From Lachnospiraceae bacterium (lineage in GTDB: Bacteria; Bacillota; Clostridia; Lachnospirales; Lachnospiraceae): a stretch of DNA of 64,000 nucleotides. The translations under genes were made by a program, and so were the position numbers. The stretch spans positions 67,137 through 131,136 of the forward strand of contig JAGKTY010000001.1 in assembly GCA_021153185.1 (NCBI GenBank). The letters are read 5' to 3'. Of this stretch, positions 31,443-40,762 are shown in pieces. Each line of letters opens with the position of its first letter. Position 1 is the stretch's first letter. The notes beneath the pieces were generated by a model. The model saw nothing but the letters and a program-made list of their open reading frames with translations. It made no database searches and was not told the origin of the DNA.

Positions 31443-32627
31443 ATGGAGATGAAAGAATACATTGAAGAGGCCGAGAAAGCACTTCTTCACACATACAACC
31501 GTTTTCAGATTGTCCTTGAAAAAGGTGAGGGCGTTCATTTATATGATATCAATGGAAAAGAGTACTTGGATTTCTGCGCGGGAATTGCTGTATTTGCACT
31601 TGGTTATGGCAACAAGGCGTACAACGATGCCCTGAAAGACCAGATTGATAAGCTCCTTCATACATCAAATTATTATTACAATATCCCGGCAATCGAGGCT
31701 GCAAAAAAAATCAAAGAAGTCAGCGGCATGGACAGGGTATTTTTTACGAACTCCGGAGCAGAGGCGATTGAGGGCGCGATTAAGACAGCGCGTAAATATG
31801 CCTATTTAAAGGATGGAAAGACCGATCATGAGATCATCGCGATGGAGCATTCGTTCCACGGCCGTACCATGGGTGCACTTTCCGTAACGGGAAATCCACA
31901 TTACAGAGAAGCCTTTGAGCCGATGATCGGCAATATAAAATTTGCCAAATTAAATGATATTGAGAGCGTAAAGAGTCAAATAACGGACAAAACTTGTGCT
32001 ATTCTGTTTGAAACGGTACAAGGTGAGGGCGGTATTTTTCCGGCGACAGAGTCATTTATGAGAGAAGTCCGTGATCTTTGCGATGCACATGATATTTTGA
32101 TGATACTTGACGAGATCCAGTGTGGTATGGGCCGTACAGGTGAGATGTTTGCATGGCAGAGATATGGCATTAAGCCTGACGTGATGACGAGTGCGAAGGC
32201 GCTCGGCTGTGGTGTGCCTGTCGGTGCTTTTATGATGACGGAGAAGGTTGGGGCGCATTCCCTCGTTGCCGGTGATCACGGTACGACGTACGGTGGCAAT
32301 CCATTTGCCTGTGCTGCCATTTGCAAGGTCATGGAGTTATTTGAATCTGAGCATGTGCTTGACAATGTGCGCCGGGTGGGAGCATACCTTTATGAGCAGC
32401 TAGAGGGTCTGCTTTCGGAGTATGACATCTTTACGGAGCATCGTGGCGTGGGACTGATGCAGGGACTCGTCTGCAAGGAGCCGGTTGGTCCGATTATCAA
32501 CAAGGCGCTTGAGGAGGGACTGATTTTAATCAATGCAGGAGCCAATATCATCCGTTTTGTGCCACCACTTGTCATTACGGAGCAGGATGTCGATGATATG
32601 ATTACGATTTTAAAAAGGTGTCTATAA
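31443..32627 (+). CDS. argD: Acetylornithine aminotransferase
   Basis: This 394-residue class III PLP aminotransferase converts N-acetylglutamate semialdehyde to N-acetylornithine. Signs are YLDFCAGIAVFALGYG, FFTNSGAEAIEGAIKTAR, EHSFHGRTMGALSVTG, the PLP-contacting LDEIQCGMGRTGEMFA and the Schiff-base lysine in MTSAKALGCGVPVGA. A start at 31443 or the ATG at 31449 (MKEYIEE) is possible; GAGGTGATACG sits just upstream. It is the last biosynthetic gene of the arginine operon; the solute-binding gene begins seven bases after its stop. Confidence 0.95.
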   Translation: MEMKEYIEEAEKALLHTYNRFQIVLEKGEGVHLYDINGKEYLDFCAGIAVFALGYGNKAYNDALKDQIDKLLHTSNYYYNIPAIEAAKKIKEVSGMDRVFFTNSGAEAIEGAIKTARKYAYLKDGKTDHEIIAMEHSFHGRTMGALSVTGNPHYREAFEPMIGNIKFAKLNDIESVKSQITDKTCAILFETVQGEGGIFPATESFMREVRDLCDAHDILMILDEIQCGMGRTGEMFAWQRYGIKPDVMTSAKALGCGVPVGAFMMTEKVGAHSLVAGDHGTTYGGNPFACAAICKVMELFESEHVLDNVRRVGAYLYEQLEGLLSEYDIFTEHRGVGLMQGLVCKEPVGPIINKALEEGLILINAGANIIRFVPPLVITEQDVDDMITILKRCL

Positions 32628-32633
32628 TTATTT

Positions 32634-34202
32634 ATGAGAAAACGTATTTACAGTGTTCTATTTTGTGTGCTTCTTGTTGTGATGACGATTTGTCATAAGC
32701 AGTATGAGCCGGGGACGCAGCCGGGGGGATTGTTTGGCGAGCAGGTTTCGCTCAATCTATGGTACACGGATGAAGAACTGACCGATTATCTGAATAGTGT
32801 ATGTCTGTATTATCAGGAGGAGACAGGCGTGCGTGTTGTCCCAAGACTCGTTTCCGGTCTTCAGTATCTCGATGCGCTGAGTGAGAGCAGTATTGCTGCG
32901 TCTGACGAGTTCGCGGATGTCTTTATTGTGAGTAATGATGCACTCGGCAGGACATATTTGTCCGGACTGTCGATTCCGGTTGCAAAGCAGAGTCAGGTCG
33001 AGCATGGATACCCTGCGGCAGCTGTTTCAGCCGTGACATACAAAGGCAAACAGGTCGCATATCCACTCTATTATGAGACGGCAGTGCTGCTCTGTAATGA
33101 GACCTATCTGGATCAGATGGCAGCTGCCGCGATTCAGGCGGACGCAGATGCGCTGGAGGGAGAGCAGGCGCAGGCGATGGCAGATAACGCTTCTGATGAA
33201 GACATGGAGGCCATGGCACTTTCCGGTGCAGGCGATGATGGATCGCTCGACATTTCGCAGGGCGATATCGAAAAACGCAAAGGGCAGATGATTCCGGCTA
33301 CGGTTGAGGAGCTTTTGACGATTGCGGATGAGTATGACGCACCGGAAAACGTAGAAGCCATTTTATCATGGGACGTTACGGATATTTTCTACAATTATTT
33401 CTTTGTGGGAGGCGTCCTGAATCTTGGCGGTGAGACGGGAGATGACGTGGGTCAAATCACAGTATACAGTGATTTGGTAGTCAATGCGCTTTCCATCTAT
33501 CAGTCGCTGAACCAGTTTTTCTCCATTGAAGCACAGAAGGTTTCCTATGAGGGTGTGCTTTCCGAGTTTATGGAGGGTAAGACGATATTTACGATTGCGA
33601 CAACAGATGCCATCGGCAGGTTAGAGCAGGCCAAAGCAGATGGGACATTCCCGTATGCGTATAAAGTTGCAAAGCTTCCATCCACAGACCCGGAAGTGCT
33701 TGCAAGAAGTATGTCTGTGACATACGGCGTGGCGGTCAATGGATTCGGCACACATACAGAGGAAGCAGATGACTTTGCCTATGCGCTTGCCAAGGGGCTT
33801 GATGAGAGCTTTTACGAAAAGACCGGCAAGGTTCCGGCCAAAAAGGGTATTGCATTTACCAATGACCAGATGAAAGCTGTGGAAGAGGAGTACGATCAGA
33901 GTGCACCGGTTCCAAAGATGCTTGAGACAAGCAATTTCTGGATGATGCTTGAGGCTACGTTCACAGAGATTTGGAACGGCGCAGACGTAGAGAGTTCATT
34001 GCGCGCGCTTGACACAAAGGTGCGTCAGCAGCTCGGACTGGAGTCTGTGGAAGAAGAGCAGATGACAGAGGAGCAGCCTTCACAGGAGGCGCTTCCTTTG
34101 GATGAAGCGGGCGATAATGCCGTATCAGATAATGCGGTATCCGGTAATGGTGTGTCTGCCAATCAGGTTTCATCAAATAGCATGTCCTTAGGAAATGATT
34201 AA
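32634..34202 (+). CDS. Orphan extracellular solute-binding protein with an N-x-V-S-x repeat tail
   Basis: This 522-residue exported protein has an N-terminal hydrophobic signal (IYSVLFCVLLVVMTICHKQ) without a clear lipobox, then a sugar-binding-protein-like fold (LNLWYTDEELTDYLNSVC, AYPLYYETAVLLCNETYLDQ). A low-complexity insert (about 180-220) and a tail of five consecutive N-x-V/M-S-x pentapeptides (NAVSD, NAVSG, NGVSA, NQVSS, NSMSL) are unusual for a transporter subunit. No permease or ATPase genes accompany it. It begins seven bases after argD without a strong ribosome site. It may be a surface or sensory binding protein rather than a transporter part. Confidence 0.75.
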   Translation: MRKRIYSVLFCVLLVVMTICHKQYEPGTQPGGLFGEQVSLNLWYTDEELTDYLNSVCLYYQEETGVRVVPRLVSGLQYLDALSESSIAASDEFADVFIVSNDALGRTYLSGLSIPVAKQSQVEHGYPAAAVSAVTYKGKQVAYPLYYETAVLLCNETYLDQMAAAAIQADADALEGEQAQAMADNASDEDMEAMALSGAGDDGSLDISQGDIEKRKGQMIPATVEELLTIADEYDAPENVEAILSWDVTDIFYNYFFVGGVLNLGGETGDDVGQITVYSDLVVNALSIYQSLNQFFSIEAQKVSYEGVLSEFMEGKTIFTIATTDAIGRLEQAKADGTFPYAYKVAKLPSTDPEVLARSMSVTYGVAVNGFGTHTEEADDFAYALAKGLDESFYEKTGKVPAKKGIAFTNDQMKAVEEEYDQSAPVPKMLETSNFWMMLEATFTEIWNGADVESSLRALDTKVRQQLGLESVEEEQMTEEQPSQEALPLDEAGDNAVSDNAVSGNGVSANQVSSNSMSLGND

Positions 34203-34218
34203 TTTTTTAGAAAGTATC

Positions 34219-34247
34219 TTGCGAAAAGAAAATGATTAGACTAAAAT
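34219..34247 (+). promoter_or_regulatory. SigA-type promoter for comEA
   Basis: TTGCGA (34219-34224), 17 bases, TAAAAT (34242-34247), 48 bases before the start codon. Confidence 0.6.
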
Positions 34248-34295
34248 GTGATTACATTGCATAGAGGGGCTTCCTGATTTAGGGAGGACTATGAA

Positions 34296-34979
34296 ATGAA
34301 TCAGTTATATGTTACGATTTGCAAGTTGTTATGTGTTGCTTTTTTTCTGACGGCATGCGGCAGGGAAACGACCACGTTTGTTCCGGCAGGAGAGGAAAAC
34401 GCAGGTGGGAAGCTTGATGCTGTAGAGCAGGCTGATGTGGCAGAGACGCGCAGCGAAGTGGCAGAAGGCAGTGCGACGGAAGCGGGCACAACGGAAGTGA
34501 CACCGTCCGGACAAGTGCAGGCGAGTGAGACGAAACCTGTCATTTGTTATGTGCATGTATCCGGTGCTGTATATAAGCCGGGCGTTTATCAGCTGCCGGG
34601 TGACAGCCGCGTGTATGAGGCGATTGCACGTGCCGGAGGCCTTCGTGAGGATGCTTATGAGGGTGCTGTGAATCAGGCTGAGCTTGTGACGGACGGGCAG
34701 ATGATTGTGATTCCGACATACGATGAGTGGAATGCATCGGGTGGCGTTAATGCCGCCGGGCAGGAGACGGCAGCAGATGATGGACTTGTCAATATCAATA
34801 CAGCAGATGAGACGACGCTTTGCTCGCTTCCGGGGATTGGACTGTCGAGAGCACAGGCCATTATTGCTTACAGGCAGGAGCATGGTGAGTTTGCTTCGCT
34901 TGAGGCGATTCAGAATGTGACCGGAATCAAAGCAGGACTATACGAAAAAATCAAAGATAAAATAAAACTATCCAATTAG
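34296..34979 (+). CDS. comEA: ComEA-type DNA-binding lipoprotein
   Basis: This 227-residue protein has a lipoprotein signal with lipobox LTAC at about residues 17-20, a threonine/glutamate-rich linker, an SLBB domain (CYVHVSGAVYKPGVYQLPGD) and a C-terminal helix-hairpin-helix pair (LVNINTADETTLCSLPGIGL and the following IKAGLYEKIKDKI). ComEA binds double-stranded DNA at the cell surface and feeds the ComEC channel in natural transformation. ComEA proteins often have a transmembrane anchor rather than a lipid anchor, so the lipobox is worth noting. comEC lies 3.2 kb downstream, separated by a two-component system. Confidence 0.88.
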   Translation: MNQLYVTICKLLCVAFFLTACGRETTTFVPAGEENAGGKLDAVEQADVAETRSEVAEGSATEAGTTEVTPSGQVQASETKPVICYVHVSGAVYKPGVYQLPGDSRVYEAIARAGGLREDAYEGAVNQAELVTDGQMIVIPTYDEWNASGGVNAAGQETAADDGLVNINTADETTLCSLPGIGLSRAQAIIAYRQEHGEFASLEAIQNVTGIKAGLYEKIKDKIKLSN

Positions 34980-35022
34980 ATAACAGCGTAATTCGCGATA
35001 TCAAAATAGCGCGGGAGATGAC

Positions 35023-35712
35023 ATGAGTAAAAAAGTATTGGTTGTAGACGATGAAAAATTAATTGTGAAGGGAATCCGGTTCAGCCTCGAGCAGGACGGC
35101 ATGGAGGTGACATGTGCCTACGACGGCGAAGAAGCCCTCGAAATTGCCAAAACGCAAGCATTTGACATTATTTTGCTTGATGTGATGCTTCCAAAGATGA
35201 ATGGTTTTGAAGTCTGTCAGCAGATTCGGGAGTTTTCGGATGTGCCAATCGTCATGTTGACTGCAAAGGGCGAGGATATGGATAAAATCCTGGGACTTGA
35301 GTACGGTGCGGACGATTATATCACCAAGCCGTTTAATATTCTTGAGGTAAAAGCGAGAATCAAAGCCATTATGAGACGCACGACGTCAAAGGCAGCACCG
35401 CAGGAGGCTGCCAGAACGATTACAAGCGGTGATTTGTCAATTGATTTTGACAGCAGACGTGTGGTCATTGCAGGCAAGGAAATCAACTTAACAGCCAAAG
35501 AGTTTGATGTACTTGAATTGCTCATGGTCAATAAGGGTAAGGTTTACAGTAGAGAACAACTTCTCAAATTAATTTGGGGTGAGGATTATCCGGGAGATGC
35601 GCGTACCGTTGATGTGCATATCCGTAGACTTCGCGAAAAAATTGAACCAAATCCGAGTGAGCCGAAATACGTGCACACCAAATGGGGCGTGGGATATTAT
35701 TTTAAAGGTTAG
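35023..35712 (+). CDS. OmpR/PhoB-family response regulator
   Basis: This 229-residue protein has a receiver (KKVLVVDDEKLIVKG, phosphoacceptor Asp53 in IILLDVMLPKMNGF, lysine in YITKPFNILE) and a winged-helix DNA-binding domain (NLTAKEFDVLELLMVNKGKV, YPGDARTVDVHIRRLREKI). It is paired with the histidine kinase that starts nine bases after its stop. The strong resemblance in the C-terminal domain is to the WalR/PhoB group, but no walKR-type neighbours (yycH, yycI) are present. GGGAG precedes ATG 35023. Confidence 0.93.
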   Translation: MSKKVLVVDDEKLIVKGIRFSLEQDGMEVTCAYDGEEALEIAKTQAFDIILLDVMLPKMNGFEVCQQIREFSDVPIVMLTAKGEDMDKILGLEYGADDYITKPFNILEVKARIKAIMRRTTSKAAPQEAARTITSGDLSIDFDSRRVVIAGKEINLTAKEFDVLELLMVNKGKVYSREQLLKLIWGEDYPGDARTVDVHIRRLREKIEPNPSEPKYVHTKWGVGYYFKG

Positions 35713-35721
35713 GATGCCACA

Positions 35722-37206
35722 ATGAAGAATAGACTGAAGCTGATGTTTGCGAAGCTGAATATTTTTCGTAGCTTGAAACTGCGTATCTTTTTGTTACTTG
35801 TGATTGTTGGAGTCATTCCATCCATGTTTGTGAGGTATGCGGTTTTGCAAAGCTATGAGGAGCGCGCGGTAGAGGTACGTTCGTCAGATGTGCAGACGCA
35901 GTATAAGATTCTGGCTGACCATTTAATCACATATGGGTATCTGAATGATACCTCTTCTGAGGTAATTAACGCGGAATTAGAGCAGATTTCCAATTTGTAC
36001 GATGGCCGTGTGATTATCATCGATAAGAATTTCAATATTATCAAAGACACCTATGGCATTAGCGAGGGTAAGACCATTATTTCGCAGGAGGTCATGGAGT
36101 GTTTTCAGGGCAAAACCATTTCCAACTATGACAACAAAAACCATTATATCGAGATTACAACGCCAATCACCGTTACTATAATTGATCCGGAAAACGATCC
36201 CGAAGATGGATTAGAGGAAAAGACGATGGTGGAGGGCGTTATGCTCACAAGCTTATCAACCGATACGATTCAGGCCACAATCGACATTATGAATAAGCAG
36301 GCAGTCGTAATTCAGGTCATTATGTTTGTTCTTCTTGTGGCACTTTCTTTCCTGTTATCAAGTGTTCTCGTCAAACCGTTTGAGCGTGTTACAAATGCCA
36401 TCGCTGAGGTAAAGGACGGATTTAATACAGAGCAGATTTCCGTGCCGGATTATCTGGAGACAGAGCACATTATCACAGCGTTTAATGCGATGCTTGGCCG
36501 GATGAAAGCGATTGATGAGTCAAGACAGGAGTTTGTATCCAATGTGTCACATGAACTTAAGACACCGCTTACATCTATGAAGGTTCTTGCGGATTCTCTT
36601 AATTCACAGGAGGATGTGCCGGTAGAGCTTTACAAGGAGTTTATGCAGGATATTGCAGACGAAATTGACAGAGAGAACAAAATCATCAATGATTTGCTTT
36701 CCCTTGTCAAATATGATAAGACACACGCTGAGCTCAATATTGAACCGGTTGATTTAAATGATTTGATTGAACTCATTTTAAAACGCCTTCGTCCGATTGC
36801 CAAAAAACGGGATATTGATGTCATTTATGAAAGTGCTCGTGAGGTTACAGCAGAGGTTGATGAAGTGAAGCTCACGCTGGCAATTTCCAATCTTGTGGAA
36901 AATGCGATTAAATACGGAGAAGATCATGGATATGTGCGCGTTTCACTCGATGCGGACCATCAATATTTCACGATTTTGGTCGAGGACAATGGAATGGGTA
37001 TTCCGGAGGAATCCTTTGAGCATATTTACGAACGTTTTTATCGGGTAGACAAATCGCACTCCAGAGAAATTGGTGGAACAGGACTTGGTCTTTCGATTAC
37101 ACGAAATGTGATTCTGCTTCATAGAGGATTTATTCAAGTGGAGAGTGAGCTTGGGGTCGGAACGACTTTTACAGTGAAGATTCCGCTTAATTTTGTAGGA
37201 AAATAG
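35722..37206 (+). CDS. Sensor histidine kinase
   Basis: This 494-residue kinase has two membrane helices (about 18-38 and 195-216), an extracytoplasmic domain of some 155 residues between them, a HAMP linker, the phosphorylated-histidine motif FVSNVSHELKTPLTSM and an ATPase domain with NLVENAIKYG, VEDNGMGIPEE and GTGLGLSIT. It should phosphorylate the preceding regulator. The extracytoplasmic domain is PAS/Cache-like in composition (GRVIIIDKNFNIIKDTYG), so it may bind a small ligand. The GerMN lipoprotein that follows after nine bases could be an accessory sensor. Confidence 0.93.
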   Translation: MKNRLKLMFAKLNIFRSLKLRIFLLLVIVGVIPSMFVRYAVLQSYEERAVEVRSSDVQTQYKILADHLITYGYLNDTSSEVINAELEQISNLYDGRVIIIDKNFNIIKDTYGISEGKTIISQEVMECFQGKTISNYDNKNHYIEITTPITVTIIDPENDPEDGLEEKTMVEGVMLTSLSTDTIQATIDIMNKQAVVIQVIMFVLLVALSFLLSSVLVKPFERVTNAIAEVKDGFNTEQISVPDYLETEHIITAFNAMLGRMKAIDESRQEFVSNVSHELKTPLTSMKVLADSLNSQEDVPVELYKEFMQDIADEIDRENKIINDLLSLVKYDKTHAELNIEPVDLNDLIELILKRLRPIAKKRDIDVIYESAREVTAEVDEVKLTLAISNLVENAIKYGEDHGYVRVSLDADHQYFTILVEDNGMGIPEESFEHIYERFYRVDKSHSREIGGTGLGLSITRNVILLHRGFIQVESELGVGTTFTVKIPLNFVGK

Positions 37207-37215
37207 GAGACAGAC

Positions 37216-38130
37216 ATGAAAAAGACATATCTGTTGCTGCTTTCCGTGCTGATTCTGACCGCGATGCTTGCAGGTTGCGGCAAAAAGCAGGAAAGTGGCA
37301 CTGTATACCAGGTTTATATGGTAAATAAAGAGGATACGAAAGTGACCTCGCGTGATATTGTCGTATCCGAAAATGACGGAGAGGCTTCCATAGATTTGAT
37401 GATGCATGAACTGCAGACGCCACCTGAGGAAGGAACGGACCGCGCTGCAATTTCGGAGGGAATGCTTGTCCTTTGGGAACAAGTTGCAGACAATACACTT
37501 GTCATCGATTTTTCCAAAGAATACAACAATTTATCGCCAAACGCAGAGGTGCTGACAAGGGCGGCAATTGTGCGTACATTATGCCAGTGTAAGGACGTCG
37601 ATTTTGTATCATTCCGTGTGATGGGCGAAGAACTTTTGAATAGAAGTGGCGTGGCCGTTGGACTGATGAATGCAGAGCAGTTTGTGGAGAACAACGGAAG
37701 TGAAATCAATTCCTATGAGAGAGTTTCTTTGACCTTGTATTTTGCAAGTGAAGACGGAGACAAACTGGTCAGCCAAAAAGAAGAAAAAGTATATAATAGT
37801 AACATTTCACTCGAAAAATTGGTGATGGAGCAGTTGATTCAAGGACCTAATGCTGCACAAGGCATGCAGGCATCAATCGATCCGGCAACGAAGGTAATCA
37901 GTGTTACGGTAAAAGATGGAACGTGTTATGTAAACCTAGATGATTCGTTTTTAAATCAAGTCGGAAATTGCATGGCGGAGACGACGGTGTATTCGGTTGT
38001 CAATTCGCTGACAGAGTTAACCAATGTAAACAAAGTGCAGATTTCGGTAAATGGTGAGACAGATATATCATATCGCGAGAAAATATCCCTTTCGCAGCCG
38101 TTTGAACGCAATTACGAAATTATGGAGTAG
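37216..38130 (+). CDS. GerMN-domain lipoprotein
   Basis: This 304-residue lipoprotein has a signal peptide with lipobox LAGC near residue 20 and two tandem GerMN domains: about 35-150 (VLWEQVADNTLVIDFSKEYN) and about 160-300 (VTVKDGTCYVNLDDSFLNQ). GerM of Bacillus also has two such domains and takes part in sporulation and germination, but here the gene follows a two-component system, suggesting an accessory role for the kinase. AAATAGGAGACAGAC precedes ATG 37216. comEC starts six bases after its stop. Confidence 0.88.
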   Translation: MKKTYLLLLSVLILTAMLAGCGKKQESGTVYQVYMVNKEDTKVTSRDIVVSENDGEASIDLMMHELQTPPEEGTDRAAISEGMLVLWEQVADNTLVIDFSKEYNNLSPNAEVLTRAAIVRTLCQCKDVDFVSFRVMGEELLNRSGVAVGLMNAEQFVENNGSEINSYERVSLTLYFASEDGDKLVSQKEEKVYNSNISLEKLVMEQLIQGPNAAQGMQASIDPATKVISVTVKDGTCYVNLDDSFLNQVGNCMAETTVYSVVNSLTELTNVNKVQISVNGETDISYREKISLSQPFERNYEIME

Positions 38131-38136
38131 TATGTT

Positions 38137-40569
38137 ATGAAAAGACCATTGTGTGTGGTCTGCCTCATCTTCTTTTTTGTAATGTTGGGACTGTTAAAGC
38201 TTGCAGATCTGCCCGTTTTTGTGTATGAAGACGGGCAGAAGCTTTCCTTGGAGGCGGCAGTTTCAGAAGTATCCAAAACAGAATATGGTCAGGTGATAAG
38301 GCTTACGGATGTCTCTGTCATTTGGGCAGATCAAAACCAAAACTCAAATCAAGAAGCAAATCTGAATTCAAATCAGGAAACCATCAACAGACAAAACAAA
38401 TCAAACAAGCAATCAATTTTTTCAAATCAAATTCATTTACAACCAAACACAAACTTACACATGGATGTCATTGCTTATCTGGGAGAAGCGGAAGTTGTCA
38501 GGACGGGACAACGTGTCCGTATAACCGGTGTTTTTCAGGCACTAAAGGGGGCGACAAATCCGGGGCAGTTTGACCAGAGACTTTATCAGACATCCCAAAA
38601 CGTAGCATTTTATCTCAAAAAAGCGAAGGTGACTGACGTTAGCATCCAAAGAAATGCATTTGTGGAGACACTTGCTCATATACGGGAGCGCATGGCAGAA
38701 GTTTTTGTGCGTGATGCAGTGCATGCGGAGCTGTTCAAGACGATGATATTAGGTCTCAAGCGGGAGCTTTCACAAGGCATCAAATCGCTTTATCAAAAAA
38801 GCGGGATATCCCATCTGCTTGCCATCTCGGCACTGCACTTATCTATTATAGGAATGAGTGTTTACCGGCTGCTCAAAAAGTTGGGTGTTCCGCTTTTTTT
38901 GTCAACGATCCTGAGCGTTAGTCTGCTTGTCTGTTTTGGCCAAATGACAGGTTCATCGATTTCAACAATCCGGGCACTTATTATGTTTACGATATCAGTT
39001 TTTGCCATGCAGATTGGAAGAACGTACGATTTGCTGAGTGCACTTGCATTTTCGTTTATGGTCATGATTGTCTATAGACCGCGCGCAATGCAAAACACGG
39101 GGTTTGCACTCAGCTTTTCGGCAGTTCTTGGTATTGGAATTGTTTTGCCTTATTTGCAGAACCGGTTTGGCAAAGGGAAAATCAGGAACATGCTCTATGC
39201 GCCACTTAGCGTCAACTTGTTTACATTGCCGGTTCTTTTGTCATCTTATTATACGTTTTCCACTTATTCCATTATCATAAATCTCATTGTTGTTCCGTTT
39301 ATGGGCATTGTTTTGATTCTGGGCATCATCGGCGGCATTGTCGGTTGTTTTTGCCAAAGCGCCTCTTATTTTTTTATCATTCCGGATTGGATTCTTTTTT
39401 ATTATGAAAAGGTGTGTCTTTTTGCGCAGCGTCTTCCCGGCGGAACAATCGTCTTTGGAAAGCTGGGTACATGGCAAATTGTACTGTATTACGGCGTGCT
39501 GTTGTTGGTTGTGTATGGAGAAATAATCGTAGACAGACTACATCAATGGAGGCCAATTGATGAATTTGCAAAAAGAAATCACACAGCAGACAGACGTGAA
39601 AAAAAGGTAGATGGGCAAAAGCGCAAAACCAAGCAACAAAAGAGAATGGAATTGGCGATAGAGGCCGGGAAATGTTTGCTTGCATGCCTGACGCTTTTGC
39701 TGATTTTATATCTGCCAGGGCAGATTGCCGGGAGAACAACCTGCAGGCTCACGATGCTCGATATCGGACAAGGAGACTGTATGTGCCTTCAGGTTTATGG
39801 GACAACCATTTTGATTGATGGCGGTTCGAGCAGCCAAAAGGACATTGCACAATATCAAATCGAACCGTTTCTGAAATCGCAGGGAATCGCGAAGATAGAT
39901 TACATCATGCTTTCGCATCCGGACGAGGATCATATAAACGGTATTATGGCACTTCTTGCAAGTGAACAGACTGATTTGTCGTTTGGCACGCTTTTGGTGA
40001 CGGAGCAGACCTATGAAATGTGGAGAGAGGAATTACAAGAGCAATCGGTGTTCGAAATCGCACAGAATATAGGGTGCGATGTGAACGTCATGAAACAGGG
40101 AGATTTGCTTAAATTGCCTAAAAACTGCGAGATCCGGTGTCTGTTTCCAAGAAAGGGCGAGACATTTTCGGATACAAACGATGATTCTATGGTGTTGTTG
40201 TTTTCAGGGGCGCATCAACGTGTGTTGTTTACGGGGGATTTGTCCAAAGAAAGGGAGCAACAGCTTTTACAGAATGAAACCGTGCGGGAGCTTATCTCGA
40301 ATGTGGATGTTTTAAAGGTGAGTCACCATGGTTCAAGCAGCGGTTCGTCTAAGCAGTTTTTACAAATTGTAAAGCCCAAAGTGGCCCTCATATCATGCGG
40401 AGAGGGAAACCGGTACGGACACCCGCATGGGGAGACGTTAGAGAGACTTAAAGATGCAGGCGCGAAGGTGCTCCGCACGGACGAAGCCGGTGCCATCGAA
40501 GTGTTGTTTCGGGATGAAAAAGTGGCGCTCTCAGAGTATGGGGCCAAAGCGCAGAGAAAGCGGAAATAA
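38137..40569 (+). CDS. comEC: ComEC/Rec2 DNA uptake channel
   Basis: This 810-residue protein has an N-terminal OB-like segment, a multi-helix Competence domain (SGISHLLAISALHLSIIGMS) and a C-terminal metallo-beta-lactamase-like domain (TMLDIGQGDCMCLQ, the HPDEDH metal motif, VSHHGSSSGSS). The protein conducts single-stranded DNA through the membrane during transformation, working with ComEA. A 42-residue run of Asn/Gln/Ser (about 66-107) interrupts the OB segment and is absent from family members I know. It is coded by an A-rich stretch at about 38332-38457. The natural competence genes here are split by a two-component pair and a GerMN gene. Confidence 0.92.
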   Translation: MKRPLCVVCLIFFFVMLGLLKLADLPVFVYEDGQKLSLEAAVSEVSKTEYGQVIRLTDVSVIWADQNQNSNQEANLNSNQETINRQNKSNKQSIFSNQIHLQPNTNLHMDVIAYLGEAEVVRTGQRVRITGVFQALKGATNPGQFDQRLYQTSQNVAFYLKKAKVTDVSIQRNAFVETLAHIRERMAEVFVRDAVHAELFKTMILGLKRELSQGIKSLYQKSGISHLLAISALHLSIIGMSVYRLLKKLGVPLFLSTILSVSLLVCFGQMTGSSISTIRALIMFTISVFAMQIGRTYDLLSALAFSFMVMIVYRPRAMQNTGFALSFSAVLGIGIVLPYLQNRFGKGKIRNMLYAPLSVNLFTLPVLLSSYYTFSTYSIIINLIVVPFMGIVLILGIIGGIVGCFCQSASYFFIIPDWILFYYEKVCLFAQRLPGGTIVFGKLGTWQIVLYYGVLLLVVYGEIIVDRLHQWRPIDEFAKRNHTADRREKKVDGQKRKTKQQKRMELAIEAGKCLLACLTLLLILYLPGQIAGRTTCRLTMLDIGQGDCMCLQVYGTTILIDGGSSSQKDIAQYQIEPFLKSQGIAKIDYIMLSHPDEDHINGIMALLASEQTDLSFGTLLVTEQTYEMWREELQEQSVFEIAQNIGCDVNVMKQGDLLKLPKNCEIRCLFPRKGETFSDTNDDSMVLLFSGAHQRVLFTGDLSKEREQQLLQNETVRELISNVDVLKVSHHGSSSGSSKQFLQIVKPKVALISCGEGNRYGHPHGETLERLKDAGAKVLRTDEAGAIEVLFRDEKVALSEYGAKAQRKRK

Positions 40570-40750
40570 GCCCCGCATAGAAAAAGGAGCGGGGCCAGGG
40601 AGAAGTAAAACAAGGAAATAAGCCCCGCAAGAAAAACGAGGCGGGGCTGGGAGAAGTAAAACAAGGAAAAAATCCCCGTAGGAAAAACGAGGCGGGGCTG
40701 GGAGAAGCAAAACAAGGAAATAAGCCCCGCAGGAAAAACGAGGCGGGGCC
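40562..40750 (+). repeat. Tandem 51-52 base hairpin repeats after comEC
   Basis: Three full units and a partial fourth start at 40562, 40614, 40665 and 40716. Each has CCCCGC...GCGGGG or a close variant as arms around an A-rich loop, joined by a GGGAGAAG(T/C)AAAACAAGG spacer. The spacers are nearly identical, so it is not a CRISPR array. The first unit begins inside the comEC stop region. It lies exactly where the N-terminal part of the next gene is missing. Confidence 0.85.
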
Positions 40751-40762
40751 AATGACGATATT

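Noticed and set aside
40562..40750. Possible CRISPR array
   Set aside because: The units are head to tail with nearly identical spacers, 51-52 bases long, and no cas genes are near.
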